DNA of 64,000 bases from Nemania diffusa (taxonomy: Eukaryota > Ascomycota > Sordariomycetes > Xylariales > Xylariaceae). Numbering within the stretch: the first letter of the stretch is position 1; every line of letters starts with the position of its first letter. Below, in pieces: positions 1 through 12,779 of this stretch. The stretch lies in NCBI GenBank assembly GCA_038501195.1, contig JBBPUQ010000007.1, positions 3,139,501-3,203,500 of the forward strand, written 5' to 3'. The position numbers and the translations under genes were made by a program. The notes beneath the pieces are model-generated. The model did no database searches. It saw nothing but the letters and a program-made list of their open reading frames with translations, and had not been told where the DNA came from.

Positions 1-1885
1 AAATGATTCATGTTGTTTTTCTGAGTCATCTCGGCCTGTATTGGATGGATAGTGCTCTACACACTTACAGATATTATTCGCAGCCCTTTCTACAGAGTAC
101 CACCGCGACATCCTTGCCATCATCATCTGCACGTGGCCTTGTGACGCACTTATTGAATCTGACAGTTCAGTTGTGAGCATGGAATTTTATTTTGGTATGT
201 ATACCCGTAAGCTACATGACAGTAGTTTGTCTACTACGCGTATGGAAATGCCTAAGGCAGAGTAGTCACAAGCTACTATGTAGCTCCGTATTAAAGCGAT
301 ATATTCCCTTCAATATGATCATAGATAGTCTAGCAACTTTTGATCTCATCTAATTCACAAATACATAAGTATCATTAAATTCTTCTAAGGATAGGCTACG
401 AGCAGAACCAGGGCGCACACAACATATTTTAGCAGAAGCTAAATAAGTGAAGTAAGCTTCCAAAGGGGGGTTTTTTTTTAATTCTTTTTTAGCTCCTTTT
501 CATCCGAACTCTGTGTTGCCGTTTTAACTTATCCACTGTCTAATAGGAATGAGAGAATTCGTAATATATAAACTGTCGCCTTCCCGGTATCAAACTCTAA
601 AACAGTACTACTATAGATTCCAGCAACACAACACCTCAGCTTCGTAGTAGTACCAAATACAATTGCGAAACCCAAAATCATGCCCATACTTATGTATTTC
701 CTTATAAGCACCTAGTCCAAATACGGCCGAGTTAATTTATTGATGGTTTTCATAGGTATCTATTTTCTCCTTTCCCCTGTTGCCCCTATCCGGGGTCACA
801 TTGTAGAGCTACCAGGCAGAATCCCCTTGACGTCACCCTTGATCTCATCACCATGCCCTCCTCTAACCCCTCATCATGCCCAGGCTGGTCACAGGGCTGA
901 TAAGCATGTAGCACGTAGCACTATCTGCTTACCTACCTAAGATAGATAGGTAGGCATTCTCTTAGCCTAGGCTGGGTAGGTATAGCTGCCCAGATTATAC
1001 TAGTCGGGGGGAGATCGCAACTAAGGCAGCCAGTAACAAGTGAGTGTTAACATGGCATGGACTCTAATTCTCCCACGTCGTCACTCGTGGTAGAATGATT
1101 GGTTCCTGTATTAAAATACAGATATTTTCAACTCTAATTCATTTGTTACTAATAAGAGGAAACTTAGAGGAAGTGTTGCAAGTTTAACACTGTAATGACG
1201 AGCATGTTTATACCTAACTACCTAAGGTATATGCGTCTAGGCTGCAAGTATAGTACAGTGTTAGTACTGAAATGCTACTGGGTCTTTAGCACCTTTTCCC
1301 CGCTATACAGTACCTATCCCTATGTTTGTGCTGAACTACACACTGTCTCGCAGCGCCCAAGCCCACGCTAACACGCCACAGAACTCAGTTTCAGCACCGG
1401 GGCATGCTGAAACCTACAGTATTAGTGCACGCGATGGCATCACAAGGAGAACAAGCAGAAGGATGGATAGGTATGCCCTTGAGTCCGGCACCCCTAGAGT
1501 TCGGCTTATCGGCGCAGTGCAGCAACTTATCTGGGCCGCTGCAGCTTATCGGAGCGCTCCTGAATGGTGAACTTGTATCCCGCTTTCTACCCTCCTGTCT
1601 CCCGTCACCTATGCTCTTGTACCCATCATTTTCTATTATCCATCTACGCTATACTCCTCTCCCATCCCATCCTGCCTCACACTGTTGGTTTCTTTCACAG
1701 CCATTTTATTCTTTCCATAGGCCTAAGTGAACCTATAGTCCATTGCATCAGTTTGTCGGGGCCTTCAGCATCTCCAATCCACCGACTCCCTCCTATTCAC
1801 TGTTTGCCCCTCTACACAGCACTCCTTACTTAACAGAGCCTCCTCTCGAAGCAACCCGTCACTTACAACCAACCACGTCGCGGCC
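1..1885. other. Intergenic, upstream of the OSBP gene
   Basis: I see no convincing coding frame here. It holds TAGGTA/TACCTA-type motifs near 935-955 and 1210-1232, and a G-run followed by a T-run near 464-480. From about 1570 to 1885 the + strand is pyrimidine-rich, as is common in leaders of highly expressed fungal genes, so this part is probably the promoter and 5' leader of the gene starting at 1886. Confidence 0.5.
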
Positions 1886-3517
1886 ATGGCTTCAGAGTCG
1901 CCCCAACCCGTCGCCACAGAGGAAGATGTTCCTCAGAGCGATGGATCAAAGCTGAAAACCTTCTTAACCATTTTACGAAAGTACGTATCAGTAACACGGG
2001 GATTGCATGGAGGAGACGAGACCACACCGCCGCGGTGTAACGTAGGAAGCGGCTTGTCCGCCATCGGACCTACAACCTCGATTTCTCGGCCCCCTTGTTT
2101 TCCGACGAAATATACTGCTACGCATGAGCTCGGGTCTTTGAGAGACATGGCTAATTGTCGTTTTACTACTTAGGTTCATGGGCGTGTCGGATCTTGCCGC
2201 CGTTCGATTTTCCCTCCCTTCCCAGTTACTCGAACCTACACCGAATCTGGAATACTGGAACTATCTCGACAACCCCAGTGCCTTCGCCGCCATAGGCACA
2301 TCCGACGAGCCTCTCGACCGCATGCTTGAAGTCCTCCGCTTCTGGTTCACCAAAGACTTGAAATATGTCAAGGGCAAGCCTTGCAAGCCTTACAACTCTT
2401 GCCTGGGCGAGTTTTTCCGCTGCAATTGGGAGGCAGAAGACAATGCACCGTCTATCAATACCAAGAGTCTAGGTGTCAATGGTGCAAAAAGCGGTGACAG
2501 CAGTGCGGCCTCCTCGATCAAATCCGGAAAGATGGACCCGCGAACAGCCTCCAACGTGTCCGTTATCCAGACACCGCCCAACCCGGCCGGCCCTACCGTC
2601 AGGATATCCTATCTCACTGAACAGACATCACATCATCCACCCGTGAGTGCATTCTACGTCAGCTGCCCAGAAAAGGGCCTACACGCCAGGGGTTATGACC
2701 AGATCAGTGCCAAGTTCACTGGCACCGCTATCAAAGTCTCCCCGGGAGAACACAACCTAGGCATCTTCGTAACTCTCGAGCGACGGGACAATGAGACGTA
2801 TCAGCTGACACATCCTGCGGCACACCTCGGCGGTCTCTTGCGCGGTGCTCTGAGTGTCACCGTTGGCGATGTTGCGTATATTACCTGTGCTAGAACAAAG
2901 CTAAAGGCGATTCTAAATTATGTGGAAGATGGATGGCTCGGCCGTGCACAGAACAAGGTTGAGGGTGTGGTCTTTAAGTATGATCCAGATAACGACGACA
3001 AAGTGCGGATTAGGGACGTGCCCGAGTCGGATGTTGTCGCTCGGTTAGGTGGTGGTTGGAAGGACAAGATCGTATTTACTTTAGGGTCAAAACCAGTGGT
3101 GCGTGCTCTCATGTTGATGCATGTGACATACTCGAGGATCACTACTGACAAGACTGCTAGGATTCGCACCCCGCCGACAAACAAATTACTATCATTGACC
3201 TCAACCCCTTAGCTGTTTCACATAAGACCATACCGCCATTAGAGCAACAGGCCGAGAATGAGTCCCTGAAGCTCTGGGACGGTGTGACTCAGGCTATTAG
3301 GTCAAAGCTATACTCGAAGGCGACCAATGTTAAAGTCGAATTGGAGGAGAAACAGCGAGAAAAGGCGCGGGAACGAGAGCGAACGAACGAGCCTTTCGTC
3401 CCCGTCTTCTTCACACAAGCCACGGACAAAGGCGGCAAACCCGATCTTACTAAGAAGGGTCGTGAGGTTCTCGCAAGGGCACAGAAGGGAGAATGGGATT
3501 TGCAGGGGATTATATGA
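1886..3517 (+). CDS. Oxysterol-binding protein homologue (Kes1/OSH type)
   Basis: A 458-aa lipid-transfer protein of the oxysterol-binding family, which exchanges sterol and PI4P between membranes. Exons are 1886-1980, 2174-3098 and 3161-3517; introns of 193 and 62 bp have clean GT-AG ends and the joins keep frame. The family fingerprint EQTSHHPPVSAFY (canonical EQVSHHPP) lies in exon 2, preceded by the conserved block around KPYNSCLGEFF. The last exon gives the typical IIDLNPLAV and ESLKLWDGV segments and a basic helix. There is no PH domain, ankyrin repeat or FFAT-like extension, so this is the short Kes1/Osh4-like class. The start at 1886 opens an acidic N-terminus and lies just after a pyrimidine-rich leader. 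The family is certain; the exact OSH paralogue is not. Nothing looks broken. Confidence 0.93.
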
Positions 3518-5213
3518 TTTTCGCGGTATGACGGGTTCGATACCTGCTCGTAGACACGTACCTGCATGTATCGCCTAGGCGTTTTATCTACCGACCGACG
3601 AGCAACACTGGCGGTTTGATTTGAGGGTTTTATACAAACCGGGATTGGATCGCTACTGGACTGGCATACATATCACCAATTGCACATACACCAAGACATG
3701 GGAGGTGGCGGGGGTCCGGGGCATCGGCACTTTGGCACAGCATTTTTTTTGGAGTGAGCAACAATCCCGTCCGGAAGATGGTTTTTGGCATTTATTCGCC
3801 CTCAGCCTCAAGTCGAGTGCACTGCGGGTTACATTCTGGCTTCTCTTTTATCTGTTTTCCCCGGGCGTTTCGGCGGCATCTAGAGACCTCGTGCCTTGCT
3901 TATATATCAATCAGGAGTAACTCAAAGACTTTGAACATATCTCTATATTAATACAGCTTCCCCTCGCTTCCAATTGCTGAGTCTTGCGTGCGGAGCCTAG
4001 GAGCAGAGTTCCGAGTCGGCTTGCTGGATTGTCGCAAGCGCAGTGTGTAGAATTAGACACATGCCTGCTTGTCTGCTGCCTGCCTCCAATTAATCTCGCT
4101 AAGGAGTGCCGAACGCGCAGGCGTGCTGACGTACATGGACGGCCCGCCCGTTGAGCTCTGCATACCTACATACCTACATATGTACATATGTACCACGGGT
4201 AGCCGAGGCGTGGTAAGTAACCTACCTACTTTGGTGATGAGGCCAAGCAAACTCGGCTAGCACGGCATATGTAGCGCCAGAGGCTGCCAAGGCTGCCTGC
4301 CGTCGCATCGAGTGAGGGCCGACATATTACATAGATGCCTACCCGGTTGAGACGGAGAGGCGGCTCGTACGGCATGTGATGGTGGTAGGGGTTAGAGTTG
4401 GTGATTTATTTATACGTAGTCCGTATAATTCGTGGTGCCTAGTGAGGTTTACGTTTACAGTGCAGTTGTGAGATGATGAGGTATATGTCGATGTAAAGTT
4501 TTAAAATGAAACCCAGAAATCAGATGACTTCAAGTTATGCTTTCAAATATGTAACATAAGTTAGCGCAGTCAAAGTTGGAAGACGGGGGGTTGTTTTTAA
4601 GTATGAGATAAACTACATGTATAGCCAGCCCGTATATACATGTATGGTAGGGCATAAAGCTGTAACTCAAATACCAATATACACGTATAAAGGTAAAACT
4701 AAAATGCTTCCCCGAACCTACCTAAGTATTTAGAGGTACCTACCTAAATATCTGATTAGGGGCATCTGGTTATGTAAAAACCCCCGTTGTTCCACTTTTA
4801 AGTCACCTAGCCGAGTGGGCGCTTAAAGGGAAAGAGAATATCTTACTAACACTTATGGCAGCCAGCGACTACTAGAGCTCAAAATGGTCGATGCCAACGT
4901 CGATAGCCGTAGCCGCGGCATTCATATATGTGCCAGAGATCCTTGAGACCTTGTAAAGGGGCGGGTTCTAGTTGTTGTAATTAGATTTAGGAGGTACTTA
5001 ATCAATTAATTGAGCTAGATGAAAACTCCTAAGGTCATCTGAGCACATGATGCTCACAGTACATTTTATACCTCGTATCTTTCAAAGTTGGATATTTGCA
5101 GCTATAATTTCATGTTGCTCCAAAGAATGTTGTAAAGAGATTCGGGCCCCAACCTTTTGCCATCAGAAGCACAGTATGTAATATCAGCGATGTTCATTGC
5201 CCTATACGATGTT
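3518..5213. other. Intergenic between OSBP and CorA-like genes
   Basis: No gene is supported. The region contains a short TACCTACATA/TACATATG repeat-like tract near 4160-4195 and a paired TACCTA cluster near 4715-4752. The two flanking genes end toward each other, so this spacer holds only 3' ends and no shared promoter. Confidence 0.5.
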
Positions 5214-7689
5214 TCAAGGAGCGGGAGATTTATTGGCCCCCTCTTCGGCCTCGCTGTGCGAGTCGCGGTTTCGTTTTCGTAAGCCAAATGAATCCATCCT
5301 AGTTTTCACGTGCTGGATCGAGTCGCCAGCGGCTTTTTTTGCTGTATTCTTCACTGCTAATGTCTTATCTATGATGAGCTTGACATGTTCTTCCCGCTGC
5401 GACTTATTCAAGTTGAAGGCAATGAAGAGTAAGACCGTGCTTAAGGGCAGGGAAACCGATACTATAGTAAACCAAAAGATTAGCTTAGACGCACCCAACG
5501 AAGACCGGACGCCACATGTCTAGGGTTGGCTTGTGCGTTGATGAGAGACTTACAAGTAATCTTGACAACCCAGTTTAGCGACAGTTTGTCCCTGACCCGT
5601 GGGAACTGTGCAACATCGAGAGCTAGGAAGCTGGCCATAAATGATAGAGGTAGCTTAATTAAAATAGAATTTGATTAATACTGAGTTGGTATTAAGGGGG
5701 TATAGGGGGGCTTACAAAGATAATAGTGACCACAGTGAATGTTAGTAATGTTTTGCCTTGCTTTTCGGTTGCGTCGTTGATTCTGTAAATTGCGCCGGTT
5801 AAAAGCGAATCAGCTTGCTTCTGTTTTAGTTCGAGAAGTCGCTCAATCTTTTCATAGACCAGTTAGTTTATATAATCAAGTCCGAAAGGATAGGTTGTTG
5901 TACCGCATTAACGGCCTTTTCGGCAGAGTGGTCCAGTCTTTTCACTTCCTCCAGGTTGCGCTCCACTATCTCCCTTGCGTATGAATAGGATGGCATTGTA
6001 GACGCCTGTGTTCGGTGATTCTTCCCCTGCATAACGTCATACATTTCTTTAATGGCGTCTTCTTGGATCCTGAACAAGTACATCATGATGCCTAGCTCAT
6101 CTTGTATGTCCTTGATTTCTCGCAGGTCTTTGATATCGTCTTTAATGTCTAAAAGCTTCCCCACGACTTCTGGTTTAACTTCGAAAACATCTTCCGCGGA
6201 CTTGGTTTCACTTCTTTTCGACGGAAGTTGTTTAGTCTCTGGCTTTAGCTTTTTAATGTCTAAATCCTTCCCCGATACTTCTGGGTCAGCTTGGAAATCA
6301 GCTTCTGCGGACATGGTTTCACTTTTTTTCGACGGAAGTTGTTCAGTCCCTTGCTTTAGCCTTTCAATGTTACCTAGGAAAGTGCGGACCCGTGCGGCAT
6401 CTTCATTCATCTATCATTGAACCGTGAGCGTTTTCTCAATACTGACAAGACGTAGAGTTACTTACAATATCTCCTATTGATGTTCTGTATATGTCCTGAA
6501 ACTGGATTGGTGGCCTTCGGTTGCTCGTGGAGTCAAGATAAATCCTTGAGCATTCGGCTACAATCACGTCGGCCACCTGGTAGCAAGTCCGACTATTGAG
6601 GTCGTCACACTTATTAAGGATGTTAGTTACCAAGGCCGTGAGCCACTTCGAATTGTCTCTGTTGCTTCTCTGAGGAAAAGCTGTAATAATGGTTGGTGGT
6701 AGCGGCCCGTATTTTGGTAAGACCCACATCCATAGCTGGTCTACCATCGTTAACACAGGCTTAAAGTCATCACCCCTAGATTCTGGTTTCGTGCTACCGG
6801 GGTCTGCAGCCTCCTCCTCCTCTGGCTTCGGGAGCATACCATCGGCCGGGACTTCTTTGTCTGCTGCCGTCTTGTCTTGCTTCTCCTCTTGCCCGTCCCT
6901 CCTCCCTTGCAGCTCCTTTTCCTTGGCTTTATACGCCGTCATGGTTGCCTCTTGATTTGGACCCTTGGTGTCTTTGTTTGCGTTATCAAGGTCTTGATTC
7001 TTTCCGTTAGGACCTTGATTTTGACCCCCAGGATAATGTTTCTCAAAATATCTTAAGGCAGTCTGGTCTTTGTCTCGCTTCTCAATATTCGATGAGTTTG
7101 GATAATAGAATTGGTCAAGTGTCCTGCGGATGTGTAACGGGTGGTCTTCATCGAGATAAATCTGGAGGAACTTTTCGGTGCCGTTTAACTTTGTATCTGT
7201 TAAGGTTACCTTTTTTGCACCCTTCTCCCGGCTCTCACTCCGGGCTTTTACTCTATTATTCAATATCTTCTTGACTTCAAAGACTTCGTCTTGGCGCTCC
7301 CAATGCAAATATGGCATCTGAATTAATTAGCACAACCACAAGTAGACATGGGTGATGTCGTGGCATACAAACACGACGAAGCCTCTCTGCAATTCTGGGT
7401 CCCCCTCGACAGTCTCGGATCTCGGTTGGCTAGATTTAGAATCTTTATCTTTGGCTAAATCATTGAAATGCTTGCCTATTTTATTTTCTTGGTGAGGTTC
7501 TGCTTGCTCTAGCTCATCATTCCCTTTCGGTGCTGCTGATGAAGTGCGCCTAGATTCGTTACTCTCTGTGATTTTAGGCTTACTTTCTATATCACTTGAA
7601 GTAACTATAGAAAACTGTAAATTTATGGTCGGATGATCTACTAGTCTCAGGAGAACATTGTTCTCCTTTAGAGCCGAGGGGCTTTGAGA
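5214..7689 (-). CDS. CorA-like membrane protein (fungal Mg2+ transporter-like family), 5' end unresolved
   Basis: Reconstructed exons, in transcription order, are 7689-7369, 7317-6466, 6410-5904, 5847-5716, 5653-5554 and 5461-5214; introns are 51-92 bp and every join keeps frame. The protein has the hallmarks of a large fungal CorA-like family: MPYLHWE, then RRTLDQFYY, then DQLWMWVLP and TIITAFPQR, a coiled coil, LLELKQKQA, and two C-terminal membrane helices with FTVVTIIF-LPLSFMASFLALD and SVSLPLSTVLLFIAF. MASFLALD stands where true CorA channels have GMN, so ion transport is not assured. Odd features are a long hydrophilic low-complexity insert between the first two motifs and a tandem 37-residue duplication. 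The 5'-most exon opens at an AG without an ATG, so at least one upstream exon is missing from my model, or the N-terminus is lost. An internal start at 7317 would give 612 aa. Confidence 0.8.
6144..6365 (-). repeat. Two tandem 111-bp units inside the CorA-like gene
   Basis: Units 6144-6254 and 6255-6365 each start with AATGTCTAAA on the + strand. The period is exactly 111 bp (37 codons), so frame is kept. Both encode a block containing QLPSK(K/R)SET(M/K)SAE. A partial third boundary (AATGT) lies at 6366. Differences between the units are frequent but in frame, which suggests an old duplication that is still translated. Confidence 0.85.
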
Positions 7690-8022
7690 CTACAGTGCAT
7701 GCGCACAATTATGTACAGTACCTGCCTACCTTAATTTTAGTCAACAAACGTACCTTAGGTACCTAGTCAATTTGGAGTGCATGTACAACATGTCTCCCTG
7801 TTGTCTCGGCTCATAATGTGATACTTACATATGTGCAGTACTTTTTACTTCAGGTGCCCGTGTCTACATGCCTGCCGAGGCATCCGCGCCACTTTATCCT
7901 CTATTCCACACACCTTAATGTTTGCCTGCTTGACTATCGAACTAGCCCCCTCCCCCCCAGCACCTTCCCTCTTGCATTTTACTTCGCATGCCTAGCAAAA
8001 TCAATTGATGAAGTCCAACACA

Positions 8023-9144
8023 ATGGCTAGCACTCTCAAGAAGCAGATCGGCCTTCAGCAGATCGCTCCAGACACCTACACTGTTGGTTGGCATGTCGAT
8101 TGGACCCTCGGCTCAAGTACGTCTACCATAAGTACCCATCACGCTCAGTTTACCTATGAAGCTTAAACTCGTAGAGCGAGTAAGTGATAAGTAAATTGGT
8201 AGTCGCTAACACAAAATCCCTTAGCTCTCTTTGGCGGCAGTGTTGCAGCCATGATCCATTATGCTGCTGTCGCCCACCTTGCCACCGATCCGACACTTGT
8301 AAAGCAGAACCAGCCTGATATCTTGAGCCTTCACATCGAGTTCCTGCGACCCTGTAATCGATGCGAAAGCACTATAGTCGTAACGCCGCTGAAAATAGGT
8401 GCGACTCTATGTACCATCCAGCTCAAGCTATTACAAAAGAACCAAATCAAAGTTGTCGCTCTGGCCAACTCGACCAACTTTGACAAACAACTTGGCCCCA
8501 CAGCTCTCACGTCTTGGAATCTTCTGCCTCCCCCCAAACCCATACCGGACTTCCAGAAAGTTCTAACAAAGCAGCCGGAGAAGAACTGGCTTCCGGCTCA
8601 TCTTTCAGGAGAAATCATTCCTGTGACAAAACACTTAATAATATTAAATCCTCGGGGAGGGTTTCCTGTAGACGGCATTTGCGATGGCTGGTACGGCTTC
8701 AGAAAGGACGAAAGCCATGCCGACGACCAAATGGATGCCACTTATCTGACGATGATGACAGACGTGATTCCGTCAATGTCTGATACGCTGTTACGTAACG
8801 AGGGATTGTATGACGCGCATGCTTTCTATCAGAAGATGGAAGCTTGGGCAAAGGACCACCCTGGTATCCCTGTGGAAGTCGTTAACTCAGTCGCCCAAGC
8901 ACTAGAAGCATCAGTGTATAACAATACTGTCACTTTAGATTTAGAGTTTAAACGGAGGCTTCCAGATGGACTTCGCTGGATCTTCACAAGGGTTGCCACT
9001 AAAATGCTACGCGAAGGCAGGATGGATCTCGATATTACTATGTGTGATGACAAGATGGAACTCATCTGCGCAGCACGTCAGCTCATTGTAGTGCTTGAAG
9101 CAGAGAGGAAGTTTCGACCTGAGACGCCAAAGGCGGCACTCTAA
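8023..9144 (+). CDS. Acyl-CoA thioesterase-like (hotdog fold) protein
   Basis: A 337-aa protein from exons 8023-8116 and 8225-9144, with a 108-bp intron; the join gives ...WTLGSTLFGGSVAAMIHYAA. The pattern matches the fungal thioesterase-like superfamily (double hotdog, 4HBT_3 type): an N-terminal hotdog with the LFGG-x-VAAM-x-H helix, a central substrate-lining segment, and a second half in which DGICDGWYGFRKDE is followed by an ATYLTMMTDVIPSM segment. Such proteins hydrolyse or bind acyl thioesters in lipid or secondary metabolism; the substrate cannot be read from sequence. An in-frame ATG at 8008 would add five residues; I prefer 8023 because of its better context (CACAATGG). It is divergent from the CorA-like gene with a spacer of about 320 bp. 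No sign of decay. Confidence 0.78.
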
Positions 9145-10199
9145 ATAGCGTGTATTTCGTCTCTACAATTGATTTTGTTGACTGATAGTACGAAGCTAAT
9201 TATTCCGTGCTTGTTTCTGTGATCCCCTAGTGGAATAAGAATTGCGACTACTTCTGAAGATGAGAGCTACCTCCACCAACTAATATTGGTGAAACTCTTT
9301 ATATATATATACACAAGAAGATTTGGAGTAATTTGTGAGATTTGATCCGTTTTTAGGTTTTTAGGTTTTAGGGTTATAATTATTTATATATTTTAACAAA
9401 AAAAGTACAACTAAAAAAGTGGTACATAGATTATTTACATATGTATATATATAAGCCTTATAGGTTTTATAAACCTTAGTAAGTTTTTTTGTTTTATTTT
9501 TATTTAACTATTTAATAAAAAACCTAGTTGTCACATCTAGGGTCTAAGCCTCCAAACCACTAGGACATGTCCTGTCAAAAAGGTACAAGATACCAAGTTG
9601 TCGGAACTTGGTACTCGGAGGGCTTATATTAGTAGGTCTTGTGACGCAGTGTCACACTAGTTATATATATATATAAGTTAAATTAAGTTTTTAATTAATT
9701 ATTAAATTAACATTAAAGATTTTTTCTTTTATATAATAACTTTAGTTTTAATATTTATTAATTTTTTATTATTTCTTTTATTATTTAATTAATTTATATA
9801 AGCTTTTATTTATATAACTAGTTTATCTCGCTGATTTGGCAGCGCGCATTAGCATGGACCCTGGTCATAGTTATACCTATTACAGTTGGCTATTGGTTAA
9901 CTGTGACGCCGGTGGGCCCATATTACCAGGGCACATCAGGTGACCCACATACGCGCATATGGAGCTAGTACGCAGTATGGAGGCTTCTCCTCCCTCTAGG
10001 TATCCTAGCTACAACTAGCTGCAACTATCTACACAATACAGATTGATCCATCTACTGCCACATTGACACTATCTTGGTACGCTTTCGGGTAGATCCTCGA
10101 TCCCTGCATCCATCCAAGTCTCTTGTCTCCTTCCAATTGAGCACTAATTCAACAGTTTCCCTCCTCCTTGCACTGCCCATTTCGTCGGACCAGCTCAGC
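9145..10199. other. Intergenic with AT-rich, RIP-like block
   Basis: The stretches 9300-9500 and 9655-9830 are extremely AT-rich, with long runs of TTTTA, TATATA and TTAATTAA, and are separated by a normal-composition island. The sharp borders resemble a repeat mutated by RIP. No coding frame or intact inverted ends were recognised. The last ~150 bp before 10200 is the pyrimidine-rich leader of the Mob gene. Confidence 0.6.
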
Positions 10200-11399
10200 A
10201 TGTCTCTCTTCTCCGGATTGTAAGTGCCTGGAGATCTTTATCACCCACGTCTTCTAGCTCCTCGCACTACGACGTAACTCATCACGCTCGGCTTTAAGGT
10301 TACTAACATGTGCTTTATCTGTAGAAGCTCCCGGCTTCGGGGAACAGCAAATGAGCCCGAACCGCCGAAGACCACTACTCCACCATCACTTGGACCATCT
10401 CGCAGCAGCCAAACATCAATGCCACCAAAAGTTCCTACCTTACAAAGCCTGCCTTCACTGGCAGAGTCAATTAGTAAGGCCGCTACTGGAGACGATGACC
10501 CGAACTTCAATGTTCCGCGGCCGTTGCCCCTATGGCTCAATCCTCTCTATGCGAAGCACATCGTCAAGGGCAACTTCATGACTCTCAGTACGAGACCGAA
10601 GTCGGTAGAGGATGCAGAATGGATCGCACACCAAGGTATTGGCTCATTGGATCTGAAACCTTCCTACGAGAGGCTGTAGTAGTATCTGATCTCATTTAGT
10701 TGTTGAGCATTACCGACTCTTGTGGAACTTTGTTCGCGTGGTGATTGAGAAGGAGCAAGATGCCAGTCCTATTTGCAACTCGACTAGTTGCCCGACAATG
10801 TCGGCTGGAAAGTACGTGTCCTCGTGAGCCGAATATCCGCAAAAGCTTACGAAGAGTCCAGGCACCATTCGTTCACTTGGCTCAACCACCGCCTTGAGCC
10901 AATCGAGCTCCCTGCACATGAATATACAGCCCTTATGCAGCGGTGGATATCTGGCAAGATAGATGACACCGCGATTTTCCCGACTGATCCCTCTAGCGTT
11001 TCGTACGCACCGAACCCAAACCTTGCTCAAGATACGCTAACCCAACTCGCCGGCGCGGACGGGTGGATGGGCCAGCGGAGTGGCTTTCCAGAGGACTTCT
11101 CGAGCATTTGTGCGACCATCTTCCTCCAGATGTTCCGTGTCTATTCACATCTATACTGGAATCACTTTGTGGAGCCTTTCTACCATCTCAACCTCGAGAA
11201 GCAGCTGAATAGTTGTTTTAGCCACTTTGTTATGACGGCTACCGCTTTCGACATGCTTAAGCCCGACCATCTCGAACCGATGCAGCTCCTCATCGACCTT
11301 TGGGCGGCGAACGGCACGTTCCCCCCGCAGTCTAAAGCATATTCGTATGCCAACCTGAAGCGTGGCAAATACCTCATGCAGCTAGGAAACGGCCGTTGA
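10200..11399 (+). CDS. Mob1/phocein family protein (kinase activator)
   Basis: A 326-aa protein from exons 10200-10219, 10325-10635, 10700-10811 and 10862-11399; introns of 105, 64 and 50 bp, all joins in frame. After a proline/serine-rich N-terminus the Mob fold begins at VVEHYRLLWNFV. CNSTSCPTMSAG is the first half of the Mob zinc site, and FRVYSHLYWNHF with LNSCFSHFVMTATAFDML is the second, where the histidines complete it. Mob proteins bind and activate NDR/LATS kinases (Dbf2, Cbk1) or, as phocein/Mob3, join the STRIPAK complex, governing mitotic exit, septation and hyphal polarity. I cannot assign the Mob1, Mob2 or Mob3 subgroup with certainty. The start is set by a 20-nt first exon spliced at GTAAGT, which gives MSLFSGLSSRLRG. 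Confidence 0.85.
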
Positions 11400-12779
11400 A
11401 GTGACCTCCAAATATGTTGGGATATCCTGCAGACTTTTTAAACGATATGGGTAACAGTCGTGATGTGTCAAAACCAAGGTAGCTTCTCATCAAGTGTAAT
11501 ACACATATCCAAAGTTTCGGGTTCCCGCGGCCTTGAAATAGCGCCTTTGCCCTATCCATGCGCCTCTATGTACCCCTGTTCCATGAGTGGCAATGCATAT
11601 CCTCCTATCTCGATAGATATTATCGGAGTGAGCTCGTTCTTGCTACAGTTTCGCGATACGCCTGATGGTTCCATATCAGCTTGCGCTCAGATTTGAAAAA
11701 ATGCACACTTTCGCCCTGGCTTAGACCTGCAATGCCAATATCGGCAAACCGCATACGTAGAAGGAATCTAATAGGTGCATCGGTAAATGCGTGGTAGCTT
11801 ACAGGTACTGCTGTTTGCGACTATCCTGCCAAAGCACCTACCTATAAGATCTCTCCTACGTATGCTATTGGTTGGCCTCGCAGGGGTCTTGGTAGGCCCG
11901 ACAGTGCATTTTCGACCGCGGGATAAGGTCCGGATTCAGCTGCTCAAAATCATATTGCTCTAATAAGCCATCCCTTGAAGGACCAAAACAGAGCCCAGCC
12001 CTTGTGATAGGGATTGTTGTCTCACCGAGAAGGAAAAAGTACCGTACCACCAACCGTGCAACGACCGCTTTCTCTTCAGACTATCACACGTCCTACCGGC
12101 AAACCCGGCCGATATGTGACAAACAAACAAGCAAACAAATACGTACGCGAAGGCCAAGCACCCGTATATTCTTCGCTGACTTGGTAGTAGAAGGCTGTCG
12201 GCTAAGCATACCTCGTCCCTTGTTCTAACCAAGATATAGCCCGTCCCGACTCTCAACCACTCTGCACTTACTTAATTCGAGCTGCAAACCTGGTTATGTG
12301 GATAGCGTAGGAGCACTTGGTCTATTATCTTCGTTAGATACGAGTTCGTCAGTTTCTATTAGGACGGGACTGATCTAATCTATCCGTACTGATCTAATCG
12401 GGGCCAGTCCGGCTACCAACCTACCTGGCTACACAAGGTCTTCGGCTTTCTCACAGACCTGCAGAATAATCATATGAGATTTCGGGAGGCTTTAGATGAG
12501 GGCCAGCAGGAAGCCGGAGGGCAAGAATAGGCGAGAGAGTCTCCGGGGCTGGGTCAGGTCGCTAGAAGGTTGAAGTTATAAGGGCGCCGCAGAGACATTC
12601 TGGAATTGCGAAGTATGGCCAACCGGGACTCTTGAAGCTACAGTGATTTATCAGATCAATTGAATCCTAGATTCCAAGCCCCTACCCAAGCCTCCGTGAC
12701 ACTTCTCAACCCAACACGATCTTCCTACTTAAAAGCCGTTCTACCCACCTCGCCTTCTCATTCCGGGACTACCTTCGAC
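11400..12779. other. Intergenic
   Basis: I see no supported gene. Short frames on both strands lack recognisable motifs and composition. The last ~100 bp before 12780 is CT-rich and probably the leader of the small zinc-finger gene. Confidence 0.5.
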
